Origin: Chloroflexota bacterium
GTDB taxonomy: Bacteria > Chloroflexota > Anaerolineae > Promineifilales > Promineifilaceae
Assembly (NCBI GenBank): GCA_024223125.1
Contig: JAAEOP010000552.1
Coordinates: 1-8,268, forward strand
Length of the DNA stretch: 8,268 nt
Direction: 5' to 3'
Part shown: positions 1-4,993 of the stretch, in pieces
How positions within the stretch are numbered: the stretch's first letter is position 1
Layout of the letters: each line of letters starts with the position of its first letter
Position numbers and translations under genes: made by a program
Notes under the pieces: model-generated
Database searches by the model: none
The model's input: only the letters and a program-made list of their open reading frames with translations
What the model was told of the DNA's origin: nothing

Positions 1-299
1 AAAACTTGAAAGCCGCCGCTGTCGGTAAGGATGGGGCCAGGCCATTGCATGAACTGGTGCAGCCCGCCTAAATCCCGAATCAGTTCATTGCCGGGGCGTA
101 GGTAAAGGTGGTAGGTGTTACTGAGAATGAGGCTGACGCCAATTTCTTGCAGGTCAGACGGCCGACACGCTTTCACCGTTGCTTGTGTGCCCACCGGGGC
201 AAAGACAGGGGTTTCGATGGGGCCATGCGGGGTGTGGAAACGGCCGTTGCGCCCCGCAGTTGTACCGCCCTCAGCCAATATCTCAAATTCAAAACTCAT
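1..299 (-). CDS. tgt: tRNA-guanine transglycosylase (queuine tRNA-ribosyltransferase), N-terminal 99 residues, cut by the window edge
   Basis: The enzyme exchanges guanine-34 of GUN-anticodon tRNAs for the queuosine precursor preQ1, in the cytoplasm. The translation from the ATG at 299 carries the family's N-terminal landmarks: GRFHTPHG at residues 20-27, the T-P-V-F-x-P-V-G-T-Q-A block at 30-40, [11 protein letters not shown] at 60-70, and LTDSGGFQV at 91-99. Asp93 matches the conserved active-site aspartate of TGT (Asp102 in Zymomonas, Asp89 in E. coli). The second catalytic aspartate and the C-x-C-x-x-C/His zinc site lie beyond the edge. The reading frame is open to position 1. No Shine-Dalgarno precedes the ATG; a consensus TATAAT ends 9 nt upstream, so the message may be nearly leaderless. 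The gene follows the FAD oxidoreductase in the same direction after 26 bp but probably has its own promoter. The identification is very secure. Confidence 0.95.
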   Translation of the reverse strand, partial: MSFEFEILAEGGTTAGRNGRFHTPHGPIETPVFAPVGTQATVKACRPSDLQEIGVSLILSNTYHLYLRPGNELIRDLGGLHQFMQWPGPILTDSGGFQV

Positions 300-308
300 A
301 GGGGCGGG

Positions 309-314
309 ATTATA
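309..314 (-). promoter_or_regulatory. -10 element TATAAT directly before tgt
   Basis: A perfect TATAAT on the minus strand ends 9 nt before the tgt ATG. A start about 7 nt downstream would fall near 302 and leave a 3-nt leader. The -35 region at 332-337 (ATGGTT) is poor. The only sequence between the -10 and the ATG is CCCGCCCCT, with no ribosome binding site. The promoter is inferred from sequence alone. Confidence 0.5.
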
Positions 315-325
315 CCCAAACCACT

Positions 326-1600
326 CTAAGAAACCATATCCCTAAAGCGATAATATTGGGCTGCCAGGGGGAGGAACCACGGTTTGTTGCGGTAGAAAAA
401 GCGGGTCTCTTCGGGGATTTCCAGGAAGGGACTGCTGGAAATTTGTCCAGCCAACAACTTGCCCACTTCGGTACCGATGTAGGTGGCAATAGAAAGTCCA
501 TGCCCCCCATAGCCAAAAGCGTAATGAATGCCATCTACCTGCCCGATGTGGGGCATCAGGTCAAACGTTAATCCCAGGTGTCCTGTCCAGGTATGGGTAA
601 TGGGTACATCTTTTAGCTGGGGAAAGGTGTGGTAAAGGGATTGTTGTAAGCGTTGGGCGCTGTCATGCAAGTCCAGTCCAGTACTCAGATTGTTACGGCC
701 GCCCCACAGCATACGGCCGTCGGCCGTCAATCTAAAATAGTTCAAAAAATTCTTGGAATCATAAAACATACGCCCTTTGGGACTTAGTTCGTGTTGCAGG
801 TCTACAGGTAATGGTTCGGTGACGATGATGTAGCTGCCAACGGGAAAGATTTTGGGTTTGAGCTGTGGCACAAGCCGGTCGGTGTAGCCATTGGTGGTAA
901 TGAGAACTTCGTTGGCTTTGATACTGCCGCGCCCGGTGTGGAGGATAAAGCAGGTGGGTAGCCGTTCAATGTGCTGTACGTCTGCCTTTTCGCACAAATG
1001 GACGCCATATTTAGCGGCTGTCCGTGCCAGCCCAAAGACATATTTGGCTGGTTGCAGGCCACCGCTGAAATCATCGGCCAGCCCACCAAAGTAAGCGTCT
1101 GTACCGATTTCCCGGCGAATGTCCTCTTTGGAGACGAGAGTGGTATCGTGATTAAACTCTTCTTTGAGCCAGGTTTGCAAATGGCGATAGTAGTTGTTGA
1201 AATGGCTGGCTTTGTAGGCCAGAGCAACATGTCCGTTCCGCTGCCAGTCGCAATCAATATCTTCTGTCTGGATAATCTGCTCGATGAGGTCAATCGCATC
1301 CAGGGAGGCTTGCCAGAATATGTGGGCGTAGTCACGGTCGTATTTCTTCCAGATCACCTTCAAGGATTGTTTGATACCGGGGGTTGCCAGGCCGCCATTA
1401 CGGGAACTGGCCCCCCAGCCAATCGTATGCCGTTCCAACACGGCCACGCTGGCCCCAGATTGGGCCAACACTCTGGCGGCATTGAGGCCAGTGTAGCCGC
1501 TGCCGACAACAGCGACATCTACAGAATCGGGTACGGCCGTAGCCAGCGGCAAATCATCCGGGCGTGGAAATTGGTCAGTCCAAAAGGGAATTGTTTTCAT
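326..1600 (-). CDS. DAO-family FAD-dependent oxidoreductase (PuuB / glycine oxidase-like)
   Basis: The protein has 424 residues if started at the ATG at 1600, close to E. coli gamma-glutamylputrescine oxidase PuuB. An N-terminal Rossmann fold shows G-S-G-Y-T-G at 33-38, with Glu56 at the end of the second strand for the ADP ribose. The DAO-type flavin segment [10 protein letters not shown] follows at 61-70. The C-terminus has the typical F-G-Y-G-G-H-G-L-S segment that closes over the FAD. A start at 1660 is open but would overlap the upstream gene by 58 bp and add residues before the usual N-terminus. The ATG at 1600 lies 2 nt after the upstream TAA, so translational coupling is likely; no Shine-Dalgarno is visible. 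Members oxidise amines or amino acids to imines with O2, giving H2O2. The substrate is not readable here. The nearby aminotransferase and Lrp-type regulator fit amine or amino-acid catabolism. Confidence 0.87.
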   Translation of the reverse strand: MKTIPFWTDQFPRPDDLPLATAVPDSVDVAVVGSGYTGLNAARVLAQSGASVAVLERHTIGWGASSRNGGLATPGIKQSLKVIWKKYDRDYAHIFWQASLDAIDLIEQIIQTEDIDCDWQRNGHVALAYKASHFNNYYRHLQTWLKEEFNHDTTLVSKEDIRREIGTDAYFGGLADDFSGGLQPAKYVFGLARTAAKYGVHLCEKADVQHIERLPTCFILHTGRGSIKANEVLITTNGYTDRLVPQLKPKIFPVGSYIIVTEPLPVDLQHELSPKGRMFYDSKNFLNYFRLTADGRMLWGGRNNLSTGLDLHDSAQRLQQSLYHTFPQLKDVPITHTWTGHLGLTFDLMPHIGQVDGIHYAFGYGGHGLSIATYIGTEVGKLLAGQISSSPFLEIPEETRFFYRNKPWFLPLAAQYYRFRDMVS

Positions 1601-1602
1601 CT

Positions 1603-2061
1603 TTATAGTTTGGATAGACCTTGGAAAAATTTTAGTCCACCAAATAATATTGCTCCCCAAGTAATGATATAAAATCCACCTCCTGAACCAGACGCAACGG
1701 CATATGTTAGCCTAGTGATCAATAAACCAATGAGAGCTATCCCTCCGATCATCATCTCTCTTTTACCTTGTTCGCGTTTTTCTTCTTGAGCGGAAGCAGA
1801 TTGTAGCCGAGGTCCTGGTTCCCCTAATTTGGGATATAATAAATCAATTTGTGCCATAGCCGCTTTGGCTTCAACACAATCCATATTCCTCAAAGCATCT
1901 AAAGCACTTTGACGTACTACATGATGAGGATCATGAAATGATAATTTCACGAGTACAGATACTGTACCTGGATCATTTAACTTTCTAAGTTCGATAACCG
2001 CCTGTTCTCTTATGTTAGGATCATCATCTGTTAAGTCTCTTAACAACTTATCCTTATTCAC
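1603..2061 (-). CDS. Small HEAT-repeat protein with two C-terminal membrane helices
   Basis: This 152-residue protein starts with GTG at 2061, supported by a near-perfect Shine-Dalgarno. Residues 1-70 form about two HEAT-like helical repeats, recognised by D-D-D-P-N-I-R-E-Q-A-V-I-E-L-R and D-P-H-H-V-V-R-Q-S-A-L-D-A-L-R. A charged linker (Q-E-E-K-R-E-Q-G-K-R-E) follows near 92-102. Two hydrophobic segments, about 103-125 and 130-147, are joined by a Gly/Ser-rich turn, so the HEAT part probably sits in the cytoplasm anchored to the membrane. HEAT repeats bind protein partners, so this may be a scaffold; no enzyme motif is present. It ends 2 nt before the oxidoreductase start. Its coding sequence is clearly AT-richer than the flanking metabolic genes (roughly 32-43% GC by hand count of the two lines covering 1621-1740) and contains no CGGCCG. 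No family name can be assigned. Confidence 0.8.
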   Translation of the reverse strand: MNKDKLLRDLTDDDPNIREQAVIELRKLNDPGTVSVLVKLSFHDPHHVVRQSALDALRNMDCVEAKAAMAQIDLLYPKLGEPGPRLQSASAQEEKREQGKREMMIGGIALIGLLITRLTYAVASGSGGGFYIITWGAILFGGLKFFQGLSKL

Positions 2062-2231
2062 AAAACACCTCCCTTCAGAATGTTATTTCTATTGCACAAA
2101 GATGACTGTAAATCAACGGTTTTGGCACGATTCTAATTTAGAGCCAGAAAATCCTATCCATTTTTTAAATCAAAGATCATAGTTTTTATGATTTTGACAT
2201 AATTTTAGTAGTCAGGGATAGTAATTACCAA
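2062..2231. other. AT-rich spacer downstream of the toxin-antitoxin pair
   Basis: These 170 bp separate the YgiT gene from the HEAT gene and are very AT-rich (13 of 60 bases are G or C in 2161-2220). A weak hairpin with ATCATA (2176-2181) and TATGAT (2187-2192) around a 5-nt loop lies about 40 nt past the YgiT stop. It lacks a good U-tract on the minus strand, so it is at best a poor terminator. I could not find a convincing promoter for the HEAT gene here. Confidence 0.5.
2066..2075 (-). promoter_or_regulatory. Strong Shine-Dalgarno AAGGGAGGTG that fixes a GTG start
   Basis: AAGGGAGGTG pairs almost fully with the 16S 3' end and lies 4 nt before GTG at 2061. It decides the non-ATG start of the HEAT membrane protein. 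It is the strongest ribosome binding site in the window and contrasts with several neighbours that have none. Confidence 0.85.
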
Positions 2232-2531
2232 TTAAGCTACGGCAACAACTTGCTTTAACCGCGAAGGCTCAAGTGGAGGAAATTGAACAACAACTGTAGG
2301 GGGTGGTAGGATAGATTCTTCTGTTATGCCTTTGCCCACTTCAAGTAAGGGCGAAACGATGTCATAAATTTGTTGGGCAATGGCTTCGCTCAAATAAACT
2401 TCACCACAATTCGGGCAAATCTCGGCCGGAATGCCTTCGACCTGCACTTGTATGGCAGAACCTTCCCGTTCATAGGTCAGCGATGCGATACCGATTTGCG
2501 GTTCTCCGTTAAAGCATTTGGTACATTTCAT
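2232..2531 (-). CDS. YgiT-type zinc-finger protein, MqsA-like putative antitoxin without the XRE domain
   Basis: This 99-residue protein has a two-CxxC zinc site: Cys3/Cys6 (M-K-C-T-K-C) and Cys39/Cys42 in I-C-P-N-C-G-E. The segment after it, roughly V-Y-L-S-E-A-I-A-Q-Q-I, is the standard end of the YgiT zinc-finger family, which includes the N-terminal domain of the antitoxin MqsA. MqsA is about 131 residues and ends in a helix-turn-helix DNA-binding domain. Here that is replaced by a short tail with two proline clusters (L-P-P-P-T, F-P-P-L-E-P), so it may bind the toxin but probably not DNA in the MqsA manner. It overlaps the upstream DUF4258 gene by 23 bp and is surely translated from the same message. 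The role as antitoxin rests on family and arrangement, not on a tested activity. Confidence 0.82.
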   Translation of the reverse strand: MKCTKCFNGEPQIGIASLTYEREGSAIQVQVEGIPAEICPNCGEVYLSEAIAQQIYDIVSPLLEVGKGITEESILPPPTVVVQFPPLEPSRLKQVVAVA

Positions 2532-2856
2532 CTGCGTTTACCTTTTTCCGTTTTTGTGAAGCAACCCATCTTGTACGGTCTGGTACATAAGCTGTCACAA
2601 CAATTACCGATTGTTCAACAATGACATCAACAACAACATGCGCTGGTATGTTTGCCGGTAGTTTAGCATAAATCAACACTGTTTCGATGTCTGGATAATC
2701 ACGTTCAGGATACTCTTCAATGATTTTACCATGAAAAATGGCATGCCGAATATCTGCTGGACTAATGCCATCTTTCATAGCCTCGACTGAAGCATGACCA
2801 GTCAGGCGATACCCTTTCTCTAAAACGATGCGTTGGATAACTTCAATGTCAGCCAT
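2509..2856 (-). CDS. DUF4258 domain protein, putative RelE/MqsR-like toxin
   Basis: The 115-residue protein matches the DUF4258 pattern: L-T-G-H-A-S-V-E-A-M-K-D-G-I at 18-31, A-D-I-R-H-A-I-F-H-G-K-I-I-E-E-Y-P at 34-50, a central beta segment A-H-V-V-V-D-V, and V-V-T-A-Y-V-P-D-x-x-x-W at 86-97. His21, Arg37 and Trp97 are candidate conserved residues. DUF4258 proteins commonly sit directly before a YgiT-type zinc-finger gene, as here with a 23-bp overlap. Their predicted fold is related to RelE/MqsR-type mRNA interferases; toxicity here is inference. The gene begins 37 bp after the aminotransferase stop. It has no Shine-Dalgarno, but TATAAT ends 8 nt before its ATG, so the pair probably has its own promoter and a nearly leaderless message. 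Confidence 0.82.
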   Translation of the reverse strand: MADIEVIQRIVLEKGYRLTGHASVEAMKDGISPADIRHAIFHGKIIEEYPERDYPDIETVLIYAKLPANIPAHVVVDVIVEQSVIVVTAYVPDRTRWVASQKRKKVNADEMYQML

Positions 2857-2864
2857 ACGGATAA

Positions 2865-2870
2865 ATTATA
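2865..2870 (-). promoter_or_regulatory. -10 element TATAAT of the toxin-antitoxin pair
   Basis: A perfect TATAAT on the minus strand lies 8 nt before the DUF4258 ATG, within the 37-bp gap after the aminotransferase. Predicted start is near 2858, leaving only about 2 nt of leader. No good -35 is seen at standard spacing; repeated ACTTGC words occupy that region instead. Confidence 0.55.
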
Positions 2871-2873
2871 CTC

Positions 2874-2901
2874 ACTTGCCACTTGCAAACTTGCTACTTC
2901 C
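2874..2901. repeat. Short tandem ACTTGC array next to the toxin-antitoxin -10
   Basis: On the plus strand ACTTGC occurs at 2874, 2881 and 2889, with a degenerate ACTTCC at 2896, giving spacings of 7, 8 and 7 bp. The array begins 3 bp upstream of the -10 and runs into the last codons of the aminotransferase. Its position suits an operator for TA autoregulation, though it could be simple slippage-derived sequence. Confidence 0.45.
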
Positions 2902-4210
2902 CCAACACATGTTTTACGCCATCTTCAAATGCTGCCAGCGTTTCGGCCGCATCCTGTTCTGTATGATCGGAACAGAGGAAGTAGGGCTCGAAGCCGTCTA
3001 GTTCAGGGAAAACGCCATGTTTTTCTAGCATATGGGTGTGAATTGCTTCCAATGTGTCCCAATCACAGGTAAACAGGTCACGCCAATCTTTGGGCTGTTT
3101 TTCTGTGAGGCAAACGCCAAACATGGCTGGTACGCCATTGATGACATGGGGTAAATTGTGACGGGTTAGAATTTCGCTAATGCTTTCCATGAGCATTGTG
3201 CCCACTTTTTCGATTTGGGGGAAGACTTGGCCCGTTTGCATAAATTCTAAGGTGGCGTCGGCTGCGGCCGTAGAAACCACATTGCCGGTATAGGTGCCGC
3301 CCTGGAACACTTTACCAGGGCCAAAAGTCATCATAAGCTCTTTTTTGCCCCCGATGGCAGCAACGGGGTAACCATTGCCCATTGCTTTTGCGTAGGTAGA
3401 AATGTCGGGGATCACCCCGAAATGTTCGCGAGCGCCGCCAGCGGCAATGCGGAAACCAGTTTTCACTTCGTCGAAGATGAGGACAATGCCGTATTGGTCA
3501 CATTGCTCGCGTAGGAATTGGAGGTAGCCGGGCTGAGGCATTAAGCCGTTACCGTTGCCTAAAATCGGTTCGACAATGATAGCGGCGATTTCGTCGCCCC
3601 GTTGCTGTAGGATGTCGCCCAAAATTTCCACGTTATTCCAGGGACAAATCTGCACGAGGGTACGCATCACTTCGGGGATGCCCAGGCTTTGTTTGTAGGC
3701 GCGGGGGCGATGACGGTCGCCAACTTCTTCAAGTTTGCCGCTGGCTGTAGACCAAAGAACGTAATCGTGGGCGCCATGATAGCAGCCTTCAAATTTGAGA
3801 ACGAGATCGCGGTCGGTGTAACCTCGCGCTAAACGGATGGCGTGCATGGTACTTTCGGAGCCAGTATTGGAGAGGCGCACCATCTCTACGCCGGGATTCA
3901 TCTGGATGATGCGTTCGGCGACGCTGACTTCGTATTTTTGAGTGGCGGCAAAGCTGATGCCGTGATCTATCGCTTCTTTGACACGGCCGTTGACAAATGG
4001 ATCAGCATGACCGAGGATGATTGGTCCCCAACCGAGTCGGTAATCAATGTAGCGTTTGCCGTCAAAGTCATATAGGTAGCCGTCTTTGGCTTCGGCAACA
4101 ACGGGGGTTTCATAATCGCCGTAGTAGCGAAAGTTGGAACTGACGCCGAGGGGGATGACTTTTTGGGCACGTTCAAAAAATTCGTGGGACTTTTGGCCTT
4201 GATAGGGCAT
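2894..4210 (-). CDS. Class III PLP-dependent aminotransferase, HemL-like group
   Basis: The 438-residue protein starts at the ATG at 4210, chosen because AAGGAG lies 6 nt upstream; an in-frame ATG at 4261 lacks this. PLP-binding features are clear: N-T-G-S-E-S-T-M at 115-122 (phosphate loop), Y-H-G at 144-146, Glu214 in V-E-P-I-L-G, Asp247 in F-D-E-V-K-T-G-F-R (pyridine nitrogen), Lys275 in Y-A-K-A-M-G-N-G (Schiff base), and G-G-T-Y-T-G-N at 304-310. The fold and order match glutamate-1-semialdehyde aminomutase. Several signatures differ from true HemL, which has F-D-E-V-M-T-G-F-R and a G-G-G-L-P-x-G-A-x-G-G loop. The enzyme is more likely a HemL-like amino-acid or amine aminotransferase or mutase. 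A divergent Lrp/AsnC gene and a downstream FAD amine oxidoreductase support a catabolic role. The exact substrate cannot be read. Confidence 0.88.
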   Translation of the reverse strand: MPYQGQKSHEFFERAQKVIPLGVSSNFRYYGDYETPVVAEAKDGYLYDFDGKRYIDYRLGWGPIILGHADPFVNGRVKEAIDHGISFAATQKYEVSVAERIIQMNPGVEMVRLSNTGSESTMHAIRLARGYTDRDLVLKFEGCYHGAHDYVLWSTASGKLEEVGDRHRPRAYKQSLGIPEVMRTLVQICPWNNVEILGDILQQRGDEIAAIIVEPILGNGNGLMPQPGYLQFLREQCDQYGIVLIFDEVKTGFRIAAGGAREHFGVIPDISTYAKAMGNGYPVAAIGGKKELMMTFGPGKVFQGGTYTGNVVSTAAADATLEFMQTGQVFPQIEKVGTMLMESISEILTRHNLPHVINGVPAMFGVCLTEKQPKDWRDLFTCDWDTLEAIHTHMLEKHGVFPELDGFEPYFLCSDHTEQDAAETLAAFEDGVKHVLGK

Positions 4211-4216
4211 AAGGGT

Positions 4217-4222
4217 CTCCTT
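4217..4222 (-). promoter_or_regulatory. Shine-Dalgarno AAGGAG of the aminotransferase
   Basis: AAGGAG sits 6 nt before the ATG at 4210 and decides that start over the longer frame beginning at 4261. It lies 6 nt from the foot of the upstream hairpin (4229-4256), close enough for that hairpin to affect initiation. Confidence 0.8.
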
Positions 4223-4228
4223 AGATAG

Positions 4229-4256
4229 AGATTGGGAGATTAGCAATCTCCAATCT
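4229..4256 (-). repeat. Hairpin in the aminotransferase leader, AGATTGG-type palindrome
   Basis: AGATTGGGAGATT pairs with AATCTCCAATCT across the loop AGC, with a single bulged G. The stem has 12 base pairs and ends 6 nt from the Shine-Dalgarno in the minus-strand transcript. The same AGATTGG/CCAATCT words build the element at 7944-7976, so this may be one copy of a dispersed intergenic palindrome. No U-tract follows, so it is not a standard terminator. Confidence 0.6.
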
Positions 4257-4266
4257 TCCAAAATAG

Positions 4267-4295
4267 TTGCTTGCTTACGATTTTCGTAATAAAAT
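4267..4295 (+). promoter_or_regulatory. Predicted promoter of the Lrp/AsnC regulator gene
   Basis: TTGCTT (4267-4272), a 17-bp spacer and TAAAAT (4290-4295) give a predicted start near 4302 and a 65-nt leader. The -35 is weak, which suits an activated or tightly controlled gene. The first palindromic site (4275-4289) fills the spacer almost exactly, a position suited to autorepression. Confidence 0.5.
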
Positions 4296-4319
4296 AAAAA
4301 TTAACTTCGATTTTCGTAA
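4275..4319. promoter_or_regulatory. Putative Lrp/AsnC operator: two palindromes 30 bp apart
   Basis: Site 1 is TTACGA-TTT-TCGTAA (4275-4289), a perfect 15-bp inverted repeat with an AT centre. Site 2 (4305-4319) shares a 13-bp exact match, CGATTTTCGTAAT at 4278-4290 and 4308-4320. The repeat distance is exactly 30 bp, close to three helical turns, so both sites face the same side of the DNA. Lrp/AsnC proteins commonly bind about 15-bp palindromes phased on one helix face and autoregulate. Assignment to the adjacent regulator is inference. Confidence 0.62.
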
Positions 4320-4330
4320 TGGTTAGCGAG

Positions 4331-4359
4331 ATGATACTGGAATAACGCAAGATTGGCAA
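4331..4359 (-). promoter_or_regulatory. Predicted promoter of the aminotransferase
   Basis: On the minus strand TTGCCA (4359-4354), a 17-bp spacer and TATCAT (4336-4331) each match consensus at five of six bases. The predicted start is near 4324, giving a 114-nt leader that contains both palindromic sites and the hairpin at 4229-4256. It faces the regulator's promoter, so the two transcripts would overlap at their 5' ends by about 20 nt. Confidence 0.6.
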
Positions 4360-4366
4360 GGAAACT

Positions 4367-4831
4367 ATGGATGATCTTGATTTGGCAATTATTGAGCAGT
4401 TGCAGGCAGACGGCCGTAAACGGTTTACCAAAATTGCCCAAGAGTTAGGCGTAACAGAAGGCACGGTACGCAATCGCGTCTCCAAGTTGAAAGAGAGCCA
4501 GGCGGTGCAAATTATCGGGGTGATCAATCCGCATCAGATTGGTTATGATGCCCCTGCAATTGTAGGTGTCGTTGTGCAGCCACCTCATTTGGAACAGGCG
4601 GCCGTAGATATTGCGGCCATGTCGGAAGTTAGCTATCTTATTATGGTTTCGGGGGAATATGATTTAATGGTTGAACTGCTTTGTCGGGATCGGGAGCATC
4701 TGGCATCATTTTTACGTGATCAATTGCAACAGGTGGTGGGTGTACAGCGCACGGAAACATTCTTAATTTTGCATACCTATAAGATGGCACACGGAGCGAA
4801 ACCAATTGTGCCAGTAATCGGTAATCTGTGA
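4367..4831 (+). CDS. Lrp/AsnC family transcriptional regulator
   Basis: The 154-residue protein begins with the canonical D-x-L-D-L-A-I-I-E-Q-L-Q-A-D-G-R of the AsnC helix-turn-helix. Its recognition region is about 19-43 (F-T-K-I-A-Q-E-L-G-V-T-E-G-T-V-R-N-R-V). The C-terminal RAM/ligand-sensing domain spans about 62-140, with the family G-E-Y-D-L-M-V-E-L at 96-104 in the effector-binding turn. The length is typical. AAGGA at 4358-4362, 4 nt before the ATG, is a fair ribosome binding site. It is the only complete plus-strand gene and is divergent from the aminotransferase, so it most likely senses an amino acid or amine and controls that gene and itself through the paired palindromes between them. 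Whether it activates or represses cannot be told. Confidence 0.93.
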   Translation: MDDLDLAIIEQLQADGRKRFTKIAQELGVTEGTVRNRVSKLKESQAVQIIGVINPHQIGYDAPAIVGVVVQPPHLEQAAVDIAAMSEVSYLIMVSGEYDLMVELLCRDREHLASFLRDQLQQVVGVQRTETFLILHTYKMAHGAKPIVPVIGNL

Positions 4832-4903
4832 TCTGGTCACTACCAACGCGCACTCATATATAGAGAGCCTGGAACAGCAAATGCTCATGTTCAAAATTCA
4901 GAC

Positions 4904-4912
4904 TGCTATAAT
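4904..4912 (+). promoter_or_regulatory. Orphan extended -10 promoter TGC-TATAAT
   Basis: A perfect extended -10 lies 73 bp after the regulator stop, with no gene in its direction: the first ATG downstream (4928) is followed at once by TAA. The predicted start near 4919 would make a transcript running through the inverted repeat at 4937-4974 and antisense to the 3' end of the secreted-protein gene. The -35 region is poor, which extended -10 promoters tolerate. Confidence 0.4.
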
Positions 4913-4936
4913 GACAATCCCCAAGATATGTAAAGT

Positions 4937-4974
4937 AGGTGACAGTCACTTTCTGGAAGAGGTGACTGTCACCT
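4937..4974. repeat. 13-bp perfect inverted repeat with self-palindromic arms between convergent genes
   Basis: AGGTGACAGTCAC (4937-4949) and GTGACTGTCACCT (4962-4974) are exact reverse complements around a 12-nt loop. Each arm is itself a palindrome around one base (GTGAC-A-GTCAC and GGTGAC-T-GTCACC). It ends 19 bp from the secreted-protein stop and about 105 bp from the regulator stop, where a bidirectional terminator could work, but U-tracts are weak on both sides. A dispersed REP-like element is equally possible. Confidence 0.6.
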
Positions 4975-4993
4975 AAGATATTACTTATAGGGC

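Noticed and set aside
802..1335. A 177-codon minus-strand frame inside the oxidoreductase gene.
   Set aside because: It is a shifted frame of the same coding region with low-complexity Ser/Thr/Pro composition and no start signal.
971..1672. A 233-codon open frame on the plus strand opposite the FAD oxidoreductase.
   Set aside because: It is antisense to a gene with clear FAD motifs, shows no domain pattern and has no ribosome binding site.
2173..2195. AT-rich hairpin after the YgiT gene, considered as a rho-independent terminator.
   Set aside because: The stem is six A/T-rich pairs and no U-run follows it on the minus strand.
2874..2901. ACTTGC repeats considered as a CRISPR or plasmid iteron array.
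   Set aside because: Units are only 6-8 bp, four copies, with no spacers and no replication or cas gene nearby.
4937..4974. Inverted repeat considered as terminal repeats of an insertion sequence.
   Set aside because: Only 12 bp lie between the arms, no transposase is present, and no target duplication is visible.
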